Positions 55,286 to 63,256 of a stretch of 64,000 bases of DNA are shown here, piece by piece. The stretch lies in NCBI RefSeq assembly GCF_937871615.1, contig NZ_CALMPA010000020.1:116303-180302 (forward strand), in the 5' to 3' direction. The DNA is from an uncultured Sphingomonas sp. GTDB lineage: Bacteria > Pseudomonadota > Alphaproteobacteria > Sphingomonadales > Sphingomonadaceae. A program made the position numbers and the translations under genes. Below the pieces are notes generated by a model. That model worked only from the letters and a program-made list of their open reading frames with translations. It made no database searches and was not told where the DNA came from. The stretch's first letter is position 1, and the number at the start of each line of letters is the position of its first letter.

Positions 55286-56338
55286 ATGACCGCTGCCCCG
55301 CTGATCGTTCCTGTGATTCTGTCCGGCGGCGCGGGAACACGGCTATGGCCGATGTCGCGGCCCGAACTGCCCAAGCAGATGCTCGCGCTGACCGCGCGGG
55401 AGACGATGCTCCAGCTAACCGCGGGCCGCGCGCGGGGCGATCGCTTCGCCGCGCCGGTGGTGGTCGCGAGCGCGCAACATGCAGAAATGGTCGAGCAGCA
55501 ACTGGCGGCGATGGGGATGACGCCGCAGGCGCTGATCCTCGAACCGGCCAGCCGCAACACCGCGCCGGCGATCGCGCTCGCCGCGCTCGCGATGGAGGAC
55601 CGGACGGCGCCGCTGCTCGTCATGCCGTCCGATCACGTCATCGCCGATGTCCCCGCGTTCCACGACGCGATCGCCGCGGCGATGCCGCTGGTGCGCGAAG
55701 GCTGGCTCGTCACCTTCGGCATCACGCCCGACGCGCCGGAAACCGGCTATGGCTATATCCGCGAGGGCGCGGAGATCGCGCCCGGCGTGCACCGCGTCGA
55801 ACGCTTCGTGGAGAAGCCGCCGCTCGACGCGGCCGAGGCGATGCTGGCGGCGGGGGGGCATGTGTGGAACGGCGGCATCTTCCTGTTCCGCGCCGACGCC
55901 TATCTCGATGCGCTGCGCGAGCATGAGCCGGCGATGGTGGAGGCGATGACGCTGGCGATGGCGGGCGCGACGCGGGACGGCGCGCGCGTGATGCCCGATG
56001 CCGATGCCTTCGCGAGCGCCATCAGCCGCTCGATCGACTATGCGGTGATGGAGCGCGCCGCGCGGGTGGCGGTGGCGCCGGTGGCGATGGGATGGAACGA
56101 CGTGGGCAGCTGGGATGCGCTCCACGCGATCAGCGCGCACGACGCCGACGACAATGTCATCCACGGCGAGGTGATCGCGCTCGATACGAACAATTGCCTC
56201 GTCCGCAGCGATCGCGCGCGGGTGGCGATGATCGGGGTGAGCGACCTGATCGTCGTGGCGAGCGGCGACGACATATTGATCCTGCCGCGCGGACGCGGGC
56301 AGGACGTGAAGAAACTGCTGGAGGCGATGAAGCGGTGA
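55286..56338 (+). CDS. Mannose-1-phosphate guanylyltransferase
   Basis: Makes GDP-mannose from mannose-1-phosphate and GTP for exopolysaccharide. The 350 residues contain the pyrophosphorylase signature LSGGAGTRLWPMSRPELPKQ, the product-site ETGYGYI and FVEKPPL. The C-terminal mannose-6-phosphate isomerase domain of bifunctional ManC/AlgA is absent, so this is the monofunctional form. ATG 55286 is preferred, with GGAGAG upstream; ATG 55274 would add four residues. It is divergent from the sugar transferase gene, with 147 bp between starts. Confidence 0.92.
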   Translation: MTAAPLIVPVILSGGAGTRLWPMSRPELPKQMLALTARETMLQLTAGRARGDRFAAPVVVASAQHAEMVEQQLAAMGMTPQALILEPASRNTAPAIALAALAMEDRTAPLLVMPSDHVIADVPAFHDAIAAAMPLVREGWLVTFGITPDAPETGYGYIREGAEIAPGVHRVERFVEKPPLDAAEAMLAAGGHVWNGGIFLFRADAYLDALREHEPAMVEAMTLAMAGATRDGARVMPDADAFASAISRSIDYAVMERAARVAVAPVAMGWNDVGSWDALHAISAHDADDNVIHGEVIALDTNNCLVRSDRARVAMIGVSDLIVVASGDDILILPRGRGQDVKKLLEAMKR

Positions 56339-56411
56339 GCGCGGCCCGCCGCGCCGCCGCCGCGCATGTTCACAGGCTGTTCAACCCTTTGCCCCTATGC
56401 CCGCCGGTGAA

Positions 56412-56711
56412 ATGAGGATCGGGACCGCTTCATTGCTGCTGTTGCTTGCCGCGTCGCCGGCGCTCGCCGGGCCGCCCGATCAGGGCCGCGAGGCGAGTGC
56501 GGCATGGGCGGCGACGCGCGACGGGAAGATCCTGCCGCTCAAGGAAATCGAGCGCCGTGTGGTGCCGACGATGAAGGGCGCGCAATATATCGGCTTCGAT
56601 CTTGAATTGCCGAGCGGGGTCTATACGCTCAAATTCCTGCGTGACGGCACGGTGATCTGGGTGGACGTTGACGGCCGCACCGGGCAGGTGATCGGGCGTA
56701 CCGGGCGCTGA
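56412..56711 (+). CDS. Secreted PepSY-like protein
   Basis: The 99-residue protein has a signal peptide (MRIGTASLLLLLAASPALA). A small PepSY-type domain has ILPLKEIERRVVPTMKGAQYIGFDLE and DGTVIWVDVDGRTGQVIGR. PepSY proteins are often encoded beside OmpR/PhoQ-type two-component systems, as here, and may modulate periplasmic proteases or the sensor. ATG 56412 begins the signal peptide; ATG 56397 would add five residues. Confidence 0.8.
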   Translation: MRIGTASLLLLLAASPALAGPPDQGREASAAWAATRDGKILPLKEIERRVVPTMKGAQYIGFDLELPSGVYTLKFLRDGTVIWVDVDGRTGQVIGRTGR

Positions 56712-56788
56712 TTCAGCGAAGCGACAGGTTCATTCCATCAGACGGGCATCGGTGGTAACGCCCGCGGCGGAACCCAAAGGGAGACAAC

Positions 56789-57454
56789 ATGCGCGTCCTG
56801 ATCGTCGAAGACGAGCCGAACCTCGGCCAGCAGCTCAAGAGCACGCTGGAGGGCGCCGGCTATGCGATCGACCTCGCCACCGATGGCGAGGAGGGGCATT
56901 TCCTCGGCTCCACCGAAAGCTATGATGCGATCGTGCTCGATCTGGGCCTGCCCGAGATCGACGGGCTGACCGTGCTCGATCGCTGGCGCAAGGAGGGCAA
57001 GACCACGCCGGTGCTGGTGCTCACCGCGCGCGATAGCTGGTCCGACAAGGTGGCCGGGCTTGATGCGGGCGCCGACGATTATGTCGCCAAGCCGTTCCAG
57101 ACCGAGGAGCTGATCGCCCGGCTGCGCGCGCTGATCCGCCGCGCTTCGGGCAATGCCTCATCCGAGCTGACCGCGGGCGACGTGCGCCTCGACACGCGAT
57201 CGGGCAAGGTGACGCGCGCCGGCGAGCCGGTGAAGCTGACCGCGCAGGAATATAAATTGCTGAGCTATCTGCTCCACCACAAGGGCAAGGTGGTGAGCCG
57301 CACCGAATTGATCGAGCATATCTACGATCAGGATTTCGATCGTGATTCCAATACGATCGAGGTGTTCGTCACCCGTATCCGCAAGAAGCTGGGGCAGGAT
57401 GTGATTACCACGATCCGCGGCCTGGGCTACAGCCTGGAAGACCCGGCGGCCTGA
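56789..57454 (+). CDS. OmpR-family response regulator
   Basis: DNA-binding regulator of 221 residues. The receiver has acidic residues EDE at 7-9, Asp51 in IVLDLGLPEIDG, LVLTARD and VAKPF. A winged-helix domain (about 125-218) has KLTAQEYKLLSYLLHHKG and DSNTIEVFVTRIRKKLG. AAAGGGAG stands before the ATG. It is 10 bp upstream of its kinase. The PhoP-like type is common, but the regulated genes are not shown by the sequence. Confidence 0.94.
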   Translation: MRVLIVEDEPNLGQQLKSTLEGAGYAIDLATDGEEGHFLGSTESYDAIVLDLGLPEIDGLTVLDRWRKEGKTTPVLVLTARDSWSDKVAGLDAGADDYVAKPFQTEELIARLRALIRRASGNASSELTAGDVRLDTRSGKVTRAGEPVKLTAQEYKLLSYLLHHKGKVVSRTELIEHIYDQDFDRDSNTIEVFVTRIRKKLGQDVITTIRGLGYSLEDPAA

Positions 57455-57464
57455 GCCAGCGCCG

Positions 57465-58835
57465 ATGACGGAGGCGATACAGGAAAATACGCGCCCGATC
57501 CGCCGGATCGGATCGCTTTCGCGGCGCATGATCCTGATCGCGGCGGCGTGGATCCTGCTGCTGCTGGCGGGCGGCGGGCTGGCGCTCGATCGCGTGCTGG
57601 TCAGCGCCGTCACGCGCAATTTCGACGATCAGCTCGAATATGTCCTCCAGTCGCTGCTGGTTTCGGCGGAAATCGGGCCGGACGGCGAGGTGATCTTCAA
57701 CCGCGAGCCAGCCGACCAACGCTTTCTGGAGCCATATTCCGGGCTGTACTGGCAGGTATCGGCGCGTGGCCGCGAGCCATTTCCCTCGCGCTCGTTATGG
57801 GATCGCCAGCTTGCCTATGGCGCGAACCACAATGATCGCACCGTCCATGTTTACGACAGCGATCAGTTCCACGACGAAAAACTGCGCGTGGTGGAACGCG
57901 ATGTGACGCTGCCGCGATCGCCGGTGCGCTGGCGTTTTCAGGTGGCGCAAAGCCGCAGCGGGCTGGACGCGCAGATCGACGTGCTGCGCCGCACGCTGGT
58001 GCGCAGTTTCCTGCTGCTGGGGCTTGGGCTGATCGTGCTCGCCGCGCTCCAGACCTTTTACGGGCTGCTCCCGCTGCGCAAGCTGAGGCTGGAGATCGCC
58101 AAGCTGCGCGGCGGCAGGACCAATCGTGTATCGGGCAACATGCCGATCGAGGTGGCGCCGCTGGTGGAGGAGTTGAACGCGCTGGTGGCGCATAACGAGG
58201 TGCAGGCGGAGGAAGCGCGCCGCCACGCCGGGAACCTCGCCCATGCGCTCAAGACGCCGCTCACCGTCATCATGAACGCCGCCACCGCCAATTCGCCCGA
58301 TCTTGCCGAAACCGTGGTGCGCGAGGCGCGCACGATGCGGCGGCAGGTGGATCACCATCTGGCGCGCGCGCGGGCCGTGGGGCGGCGCGGATCGGCGCAC
58401 AGCCGGGCCAGGGTGTGGCAATCCATCGAATCGGTCGAGCGCGCGGTGCAGCGGCTTTACCCACACGTCCGCATAGATATGGACGGGGAAAAGGATCTCG
58501 TCGCGCATATCGAGCGACAGGATCTGGACGAGATCGTCGGCAATCTGGTGGAGAATGCCGCGAAATATGGCGGCGGCAGCGTGTTCGTGACGGTGGGCGC
58601 GCATTCGGGCTTCGTCGAGATAATGGTGGAGGACGACGGCACCGGCATTCCCGAGGCGGAACGCATCCGCATGTTCGATCGCGGCACGCGGCTCGATACG
58701 GGCAAGCCGGGCACTGGGCTGGGTCTCGCGATCGTGCGCGATGTTGCCGAAATCTACGAAGGCACGGTGCGGCTGGAGGAGAGCGAGGATCTGGGCGGGC
58801 TGCTCGTGCGGCTGCGCCTGCCGATGGCCCAATAA
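57465..58835 (+). CDS. Sensor histidine kinase (PhoQ-like)
   Basis: Inner-membrane sensor of 456 residues with two helices (about 26-48 and 181-205) flanking a periplasmic domain of about 130 residues. A short HAMP-like linker follows, then the phospho-acceptor His260 in NLAHALKTPLTVIMN and an ATPase with NLVENAAKYGGG, DDGTGIPE and GKPGTGLGLAIVRD. Organisation with the preceding OmpR-type regulator and PepSY protein is typical of envelope-sensing systems. Signal unknown. Confidence 0.92.
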   Translation: MTEAIQENTRPIRRIGSLSRRMILIAAAWILLLLAGGGLALDRVLVSAVTRNFDDQLEYVLQSLLVSAEIGPDGEVIFNREPADQRFLEPYSGLYWQVSARGREPFPSRSLWDRQLAYGANHNDRTVHVYDSDQFHDEKLRVVERDVTLPRSPVRWRFQVAQSRSGLDAQIDVLRRTLVRSFLLLGLGLIVLAALQTFYGLLPLRKLRLEIAKLRGGRTNRVSGNMPIEVAPLVEELNALVAHNEVQAEEARRHAGNLAHALKTPLTVIMNAATANSPDLAETVVREARTMRRQVDHHLARARAVGRRGSAHSRARVWQSIESVERAVQRLYPHVRIDMDGEKDLVAHIERQDLDEIVGNLVENAAKYGGGSVFVTVGAHSGFVEIMVEDDGTGIPEAERIRMFDRGTRLDTGKPGTGLGLAIVRDVAEIYEGTVRLEESEDLGGLLVRLRLPMAQ

Positions 58836-58844
58836 TTACCACGC

Positions 58845-58873
58845 GTTAACGAGTTTGTCGGCGGGCGTTAAAT
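58845..58873 (+). promoter_or_regulatory. TTAAC motifs and possible promoter upstream of the GGDEF gene
   Basis: GTTAAC (58845-58850) and TTAAAT (58868-58873) are 17 bp apart, so they can be read as -35 and -10. The GTTAAC is also a CtrA-type half site overlapping the -35. Only half sites are present. Confidence 0.25.
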
Positions 58874-58906
58874 TTTCGGAAACCATCACCGGCTACGAAC
58901 GCCGCC

Positions 58907-60325
58907 ATGGGACGCGCAAGATTATCGGCCGTGTTCGGCGTCGGCGTTCTTTATTTCGCACTCGCGGCCGTGGCGATATGGCTGGTCAACGATCATAACG
59001 AGGTGCCGCCGATCTGGCCGGCGAACGCGGTGTTGCTGGCGCTTCTGCTGCAACCCAAGCGCACCGTGTGGATCGACGTTCTGATCGCGGCGGTGATCGG
59101 CAATGTGCTGGCGAATGTCATCGCGAGCGATGCCTTCATCGCCCCGGCTTTTTACGGCATGGTCGATGTTATCGAAGTGACGATCGCGGCCTATGCGCTG
59201 CGCCGCGCGATCGGCGGCGGCGGCGTGCTTGGCGACCCGGAAAATCTCGGCAAGTTCATCCTGTGGGCAGGCGGCGTCGCGCCCGCGATCGGCGGATTCG
59301 GCGGGGCCGTGATCGGCTGGTACTGGCTGGGGCAGGATTTCGCCACGGGCCTGCGCAAATGCTATTTCAGCGATGCGCTGGGCCTGCTGGTCTTCACGCC
59401 GTTCTTCACCTCGCTGCTGGCGGGTGATTATCGCCGCGCGATAATGGGCCGCAAATTAAGCAAATATCTCGAAGCGGCGGCGATCATCCTGCTGGTGACC
59501 GTAACGTCGATCGTCATCTTCGGTGTCGCGCATCGTCCGGCGGCGTTCGTGCTGTTCGCGCCGCTGATGCTCGCCACCTTCCGGCTCGGGCGGCTCGGCA
59601 CGCAATTCGCGATGCTGATCGTCGCGATCGCGGGCGCGGTGGGGGCGTTCCGGCTCAATGCCGCATTCTCGATCTATGGCGAACAGCCCGAACTGCGGCT
59701 GCATCTGATGCAATTCTTCCTCGCGGTGGTGCTGCTGACCTGCCTTCCGGTCGCCGCCAGCCTCTCCGCGCGGGCACGGCTGACCGAGCAGCTTGCGGAG
59801 AGCGAGCGGCGGCTGCGCGCGCGCGAACGCGATCTGGTGCTGCTGGCGGCGACCGATTCGCTCACCGGCCTGCTCAACCGCGGCGCGCTCAATGAGCGGA
59901 TCGACACGATCCACCGCGAAGGGCAGATCGCGGTGGCGGTGCTCGATCTCGATCGCTTCAAGGAGGTCAACGATCGGTTCGGCCACGATGTCGGCGATCT
60001 GGCGCTGGTTCATTTCGCGCGGGTGATCGAGGCCGGGGTGCGGCAGGGCGACGTGGTGGCGCGCGTCGGCGGCGATGAATTCATGATCTTCTTTCCGGGA
60101 ACCGGGCAAAGCGATGCCGGCACGGTCTGCGACAGGCTGGCCGCTGCGCTGCGCGAAACGCCGATGCCGATCGGCGGCGATGATACGCCCTACACGCTGG
60201 GGATGAGCTGCGGCGTCGCCGAGCGGCGCGACGGGGAGACGATCGAGGCGGTAATCAAGCGCGCCGATCAGGCGCTGTACGCGGCGAAGGCGGCGGGGCG
60301 CTCGCGGGTGTTGCGCGCGGCTTAA
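58907..60325 (+). CDS. Diguanylate cyclase with MASE1-type membrane sensor
   Basis: Makes cyclic-di-GMP from two GTP. The 472-residue protein has an N-terminal integral membrane domain of about eight helices that fits MASE1 ([14 protein letters not shown], then a long helical bundle to about residue 290). A GGDEF domain carries GGDEF at 388-392 and a product-inhibition I-site RQGD five residues upstream, so it should be active and feedback-controlled. It is convergent with the luciferase-like gene, with stops overlapping by 4 bp. Confidence 0.93.
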   Translation: MGRARLSAVFGVGVLYFALAAVAIWLVNDHNEVPPIWPANAVLLALLLQPKRTVWIDVLIAAVIGNVLANVIASDAFIAPAFYGMVDVIEVTIAAYALRRAIGGGGVLGDPENLGKFILWAGGVAPAIGGFGGAVIGWYWLGQDFATGLRKCYFSDALGLLVFTPFFTSLLAGDYRRAIMGRKLSKYLEAAAIILLVTVTSIVIFGVAHRPAAFVLFAPLMLATFRLGRLGTQFAMLIVAIAGAVGAFRLNAAFSIYGEQPELRLHLMQFFLAVVLLTCLPVAASLSARARLTEQLAESERRLRARERDLVLLAATDSLTGLLNRGALNERIDTIHREGQIAVAVLDLDRFKEVNDRFGHDVGDLALVHFARVIEAGVRQGDVVARVGGDEFMIFFPGTGQSDAGTVCDRLAAALRETPMPIGGDDTPYTLGMSCGVAERRDGETIEAVIKRADQALYAAKAAGRSRVLRAA

Positions 60326-61317
60326 GCCGGCTCCATCGCGCGCATCGCCTCGGCTGCGATCGCGAAGGAGCGTTTGCGCGCCGCGTGATCGTACATCATG
60401 CTGGTGAGCATCACCTCGTCCACCCCGGTGCGCCTGACGAAGGCGGCGATGCCGCGCGCGACATCCTCGCGCGTGCCGATCGCGGTGCATTGCAAAACGT
60501 GATCGAGGATCGCGGCGTGCTGCGGCGGCAGGCTTTCGCGATAGCCGGGCACGGGCGGCTGGAGCTGGCGCGGATTGCCGGTGCGCAGCGCGACGAACGC
60601 CTGCTGCTGCGAACTGGCGAGCAATTCCGCCTCGCCTTGCGTATCGGCGGCGAAGACGTTGAACCCGGCCATCGCATAGGGCCTTTCAAGCTGCGCGGAA
60701 GCGCGGAAATCGCGGCGATACACCTCCAGCGCCTGATCGAGCGCATCGGGCGCGAAATGCGAGGCGAAGGCATAAGGCAGCCCGAGGATCGCGGCGAGCT
60801 GCGCGCCGAACAGGCTGCAGCCGAGAATCCACAGATCAGGCCGCGCGCCAGCGCCGGGGGTGGCGGTGATGCCGGTGCGCCCGTCGTCCGCGAAATAGCT
60901 TTGCAGCTCGACGACATCATTGGGGAAGGCATTGGGATCGGTTTCTAGCGTGCGCCGCAGCGCGCGGGCGACGCGCTGATCCGATCCCGGCGCGCGGCCA
61001 AGGCCAAGGTCGATACGGCCGGGGAACAGGGCATCGAGCGTGCCGAACTGCTCGGCGATCTGGAGCGGCGCGTGATTGGGCAGCATGATCCCGCCCGCGC
61101 CGACGCGGATCGCTTCGGTCGCCTGGCCGACATGCGCGATCACCACCGCGGTGGCGGCGGAGGCGATGCCGGGCATCCCGTGATGTTCCGCCACCCAATA
61201 GCGGCGATAGCCGTGCGCCTCCGCATGGCGCGCGAGATCGGCGGCATTGGCGAGCGAGCGGGCGACATTGCCACCGTCCACCACCGGGACGAGATCGAGC
61301 ATGGAATAGGCGGTCAT
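60322..61317 (-). CDS. Luciferase-like (LLM class) flavin-dependent oxidoreductase
   Basis: TIM-barrel FMN-dependent oxidoreductase; 331 residues from ATG 61317. [79 protein letters not shown] and the C-terminal [20 protein letters not shown] pattern match the bacterial YhbW-like group of unknown substrate. The frame stays open to GTG 61494. That extension is not typical, and a separate Shine-Dalgarno-led ORF occupies the same stretch in another frame. Confidence 0.9.
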   Translation of the reverse strand: MTAYSMLDLVPVVDGGNVARSLANAADLARHAEAHGYRRYWVAEHHGMPGIASAATAVVIAHVGQATEAIRVGAGGIMLPNHAPLQIAEQFGTLDALFPGRIDLGLGRAPGSDQRVARALRRTLETDPNAFPNDVVELQSYFADDGRTGITATPGAGARPDLWILGCSLFGAQLAAILGLPYAFASHFAPDALDQALEVYRRDFRASAQLERPYAMAGFNVFAADTQGEAELLASSQQQAFVALRTGNPRQLQPPVPGYRESLPPQHAAILDHVLQCTAIGTREDVARGIAAFVRRTGVDEVMLTSMMYDHAARKRSFAIAAEAMRAMEPA

Positions 61318-61396
61318 GCCGCAGGATGTGGCGCGATAAGTTGCGATCCGCAACCTCGCCGCGCGGCTTGCCGCCCGCACCGCGCGATCCCAGGGC

Positions 61397-61507
61397 TCAA
61401 ACTCGATCAGGACAGCCCCGTGATCGCGCGGAGAAGCGGGCTTCTCCGCGCGCGGGCGGCTTGTGGCGCCATGCGGCGTCGCTGTGTCGGTCACGATGCT
61501 TGAGCAT
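61397..61507 (-). CDS. Possible 36-residue basic leader peptide upstream of the LLM gene
   Basis: ATG 61507 is preceded at 5 nt by AAGGAGG, the best ribosome-binding site in this region. It opens a 36-codon frame starting [16 protein letters not shown] and rich in Arg (8), His (3) and Lys (2), ending TGA 61397, 80 nt before the LLM ATG. It is out of frame with the LLM gene. A perfect 12-bp hairpin lies inside it. I do not recognise the sequence. Confidence 0.3.
   Translation of the reverse strand: MLKHRDRHSDAAWRHKPPARGEARFSARSRGCPDRV
61425..61452. repeat. Perfect 12-bp inverted repeat in the LLM upstream region
   Basis: CGCGCGGAGAAG (61425-61436) and CTTCTCCGCGCG (61441-61452) pair fully around a 4-nt loop. 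No T run follows on either strand, so it is not a standard terminator. Confidence 0.65.
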
Positions 61508-61592
61508 CGCTCCCTCCTTGCTTCTTGCCTGACACCACAATCCGCTCCGTCACGGCGTTGTCCTTCGCGGGAATGGCTCCTAAAGCGCCGTC

Positions 61593-62258
61593 ATGCCCCC
61601 GTCGCTCGCCCCGATCCGCAACTGGATCTTCGATCTCGACAACACGCTCTATTCGGCGAGCGCGGACCTGTTCGCGCTGATCGACGTGAAGATGGGCGCC
61701 TATGTCGCCGATCTGCTCGGCGTCGACGCGCAGGAGGCGCGGCGCATCCAGAAGGCCTATTTCCTGGGCCATGGCACCACGCTCGCCGGGCTGATGGCGG
61801 AGCATGAGATCGACCCCAATCACTATCTCGATTTCGTCCACGATATCGAGATGGACGTGCTGGAGGAGAATCTGCCGCTGGCCGCCGCGATCGCGAAATT
61901 GCCGGGGCGCAAGATCGTCTTCACCAACGGCGACGGCCCCTATGCGCGCCGCGTGCTCGACCGGCTCGGGCTGGGCGCGACGTTCGAGGCGGTGCACGAT
62001 ATCCACGCGATGGATCTGATGCCGAAGCCAGCGCCATCGGCCTATGCCGGGCTGTGCGCGGCGTTCGATCTCGATCCGCACCAATCTTTGTTCGTCGACG
62101 ACATGGCGCGCAATCTCGCGCCGGCCAAGGCGATCGGCATGACCACCGTGTGGGTGGATAACGGATCGGAGCAGGCCGAAGACGCCGATCGCAGCTTCGT
62201 CGATCACACCACCCACGATCTGACCCATTGGTTACAAGGAATATTGGAACGGCCATGA
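61593..62258 (+). CDS. HAD-family pyrimidine 5'-nucleotidase-like phosphatase
   Basis: Haloacid-dehalogenase hydrolase, 221 residues. Motif I is [10 protein letters not shown] (nucleophile Asp and acid/base Asp), motif II IVFTNGD, motif III Lys in MPKPAPSAY, and motif [12 protein letters not shown]. The helical cap with [18 protein letters not shown] matches the SDT1/pyrimidine 5'-nucleotidase group. The stop overlaps dapD (ATGA), a pairing that is probably conserved for transcription rather than pathway reasons. Confidence 0.9.
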   Translation: MPPSLAPIRNWIFDLDNTLYSASADLFALIDVKMGAYVADLLGVDAQEARRIQKAYFLGHGTTLAGLMAEHEIDPNHYLDFVHDIEMDVLEENLPLAAAIAKLPGRKIVFTNGDGPYARRVLDRLGLGATFEAVHDIHAMDLMPKPAPSAYAGLCAAFDLDPHQSLFVDDMARNLAPAKAIGMTTVWVDNGSEQAEDADRSFVDHTTHDLTHWLQGILERP

Positions 62259-63076
62259 GCAACATCGAGCTTGAACAGACGATCGACGCCGCCTGGGAAA
62301 ACCGCGCGGAGATCGGGCTTGCCACCGGCGGCGAAGTGCGCGGCGCGGTTGATCGCGCGCTGGCGCTGCTCGACGCGGGCGCGGCGCGCGTGGCCGAGCC
62401 GGACGGCAATGGCGGATGGCGCGTCAATCAATGGCTGAAGAAGGCGGTGCTGCTGTCGTTCCGCCTCAACGACAATGCGCTGATCGATAATGGCCCCGGC
62501 GCGGGCCACTGGTTTGACAAGGTGCCGTCCAAATTCTCCGGCTGGACCGAGGCCGAGTTCCGCGAAGCGGGCTTCCGCGCGGTGCCCGGCAGCGTCGCGC
62601 GGCGCGGCGCGTTCATCGGCAAGGGCGCGATCCTGATGCCAAGCTTCGTCAACATCGGCGCTTATGTCGGCGAGGGAACGATGGTCGACACCTGGGCGAC
62701 CGTGGGGAGTTGCGCGCAGATCGGCAAGAATGTCCATCTGTCGGGCGGTGTCGGCATCGGCGGGGTGCTGGAGCCGCTCCAGGCCGATCCCGTCATCATC
62801 GGCGATGGCGCGTTCATCGGCGCGCGCGCCGAAGTGGCGGAGGGCGTGCGCGTGGGCGAAGGCGCGGTGCTGTCGATGGGCGTTTATCTCGGCGCCTCGA
62901 CCAAGATCATCGACCGCGCGACGGGCGAAGTGTTCCGGGGCGAGGTGCCGCCTTATGCCGTGGTCGTGCCGGGATCGACCGGCGGCAATCCGGGGCTGTA
63001 TTGCGCGGTGATCGTGAAGCGGGTGGACGCGCAGACGCGATCCAAGACCAGCATCAACGAGTTGCTGCGCGACTGA
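62255..63076 (+). CDS. dapD: 2,3,4,5-tetrahydropyridine-2,6-dicarboxylate N-succinyltransferase
   Basis: Succinyl-CoA-dependent step of lysine/meso-diaminopimelate synthesis. The 273 residues are one short of E. coli DapD. An N-terminal helical domain ([19 protein letters not shown]) is followed by left-handed beta-helix hexapeptide repeats (about 105-230) with [20 protein letters not shown], and the C-terminal [23 protein letters not shown] 62255 is chosen because it overlaps the HAD stop; the frame open upstream lies within the HAD gene. Confidence 0.97.
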   Translation: MSNIELEQTIDAAWENRAEIGLATGGEVRGAVDRALALLDAGAARVAEPDGNGGWRVNQWLKKAVLLSFRLNDNALIDNGPGAGHWFDKVPSKFSGWTEAEFREAGFRAVPGSVARRGAFIGKGAILMPSFVNIGAYVGEGTMVDTWATVGSCAQIGKNVHLSGGVGIGGVLEPLQADPVIIGDGAFIGARAEVAEGVRVGEGAVLSMGVYLGASTKIIDRATGEVFRGEVPPYAVVVPGSTGGNPGLYCAVIVKRVDAQTRSKTSINELLRD

Positions 63077-63092
63077 GCCGGGCGACGGCCAG

Positions 63093-63121
63093 TTGAACTT
63101 ACGGGGCGCGGCGGGCATAAA
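63093..63121 (+). promoter_or_regulatory. Promoter upstream of the leader ORF and ABC-F gene
   Basis: TTGAAC (63093-63098), a 17-bp spacer, and CATAAA (63116-63121). One of the better sigma-70 matches in the window. It predicts a start near 63128 and an mRNA leader of about 24 nt before GTG 63152. Confidence 0.5.
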
Positions 63122-63131
63122 CGCCGCGCCC
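63104..63131 (+). terminator. Possible dapD terminator hairpin
   Basis: GGGCGCGGCG (63104-63113) and CGCCGCGCCC (63122-63131) form a perfect 10-bp stem with an 8-nt loop, 28 bp after dapD. There is no T tract. It overlaps the -10 of the downstream promoter. Confidence 0.4.
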
Positions 63132-63151
63132 GCATAGAAGGAGAAACCACC

Positions 63152-63256
63152 GTGTACCACCGGATGAACAACGCCAGCCGCTTTGTCTCATCCGTCCGCA
63201 CGGTGCCTTATGCCTCCCTTCGTAACGCTCGATTCCATTGCCGCCGCCACGCCTGA
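63152..63256 (+). CDS. Possible 34-residue leader peptide overlapping the ABC-F start
   Basis: GTG 63152 follows AAGGAG (63138-63143) by 8 nt and opens a 34-codon frame that begins MYHRMNNASRFVSSVRTV and ends with CRRHA. It stops at 63256, 44 nt inside the ABC-F gene and out of frame with it. The ABC-F start itself has no ribosome-binding site, so its translation may depend on ribosomes reading this frame. I do not recognise the peptide. Confidence 0.35.
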   Translation: MYHRMNNASRFVSSVRTVPYASLRNARFHCRRHA

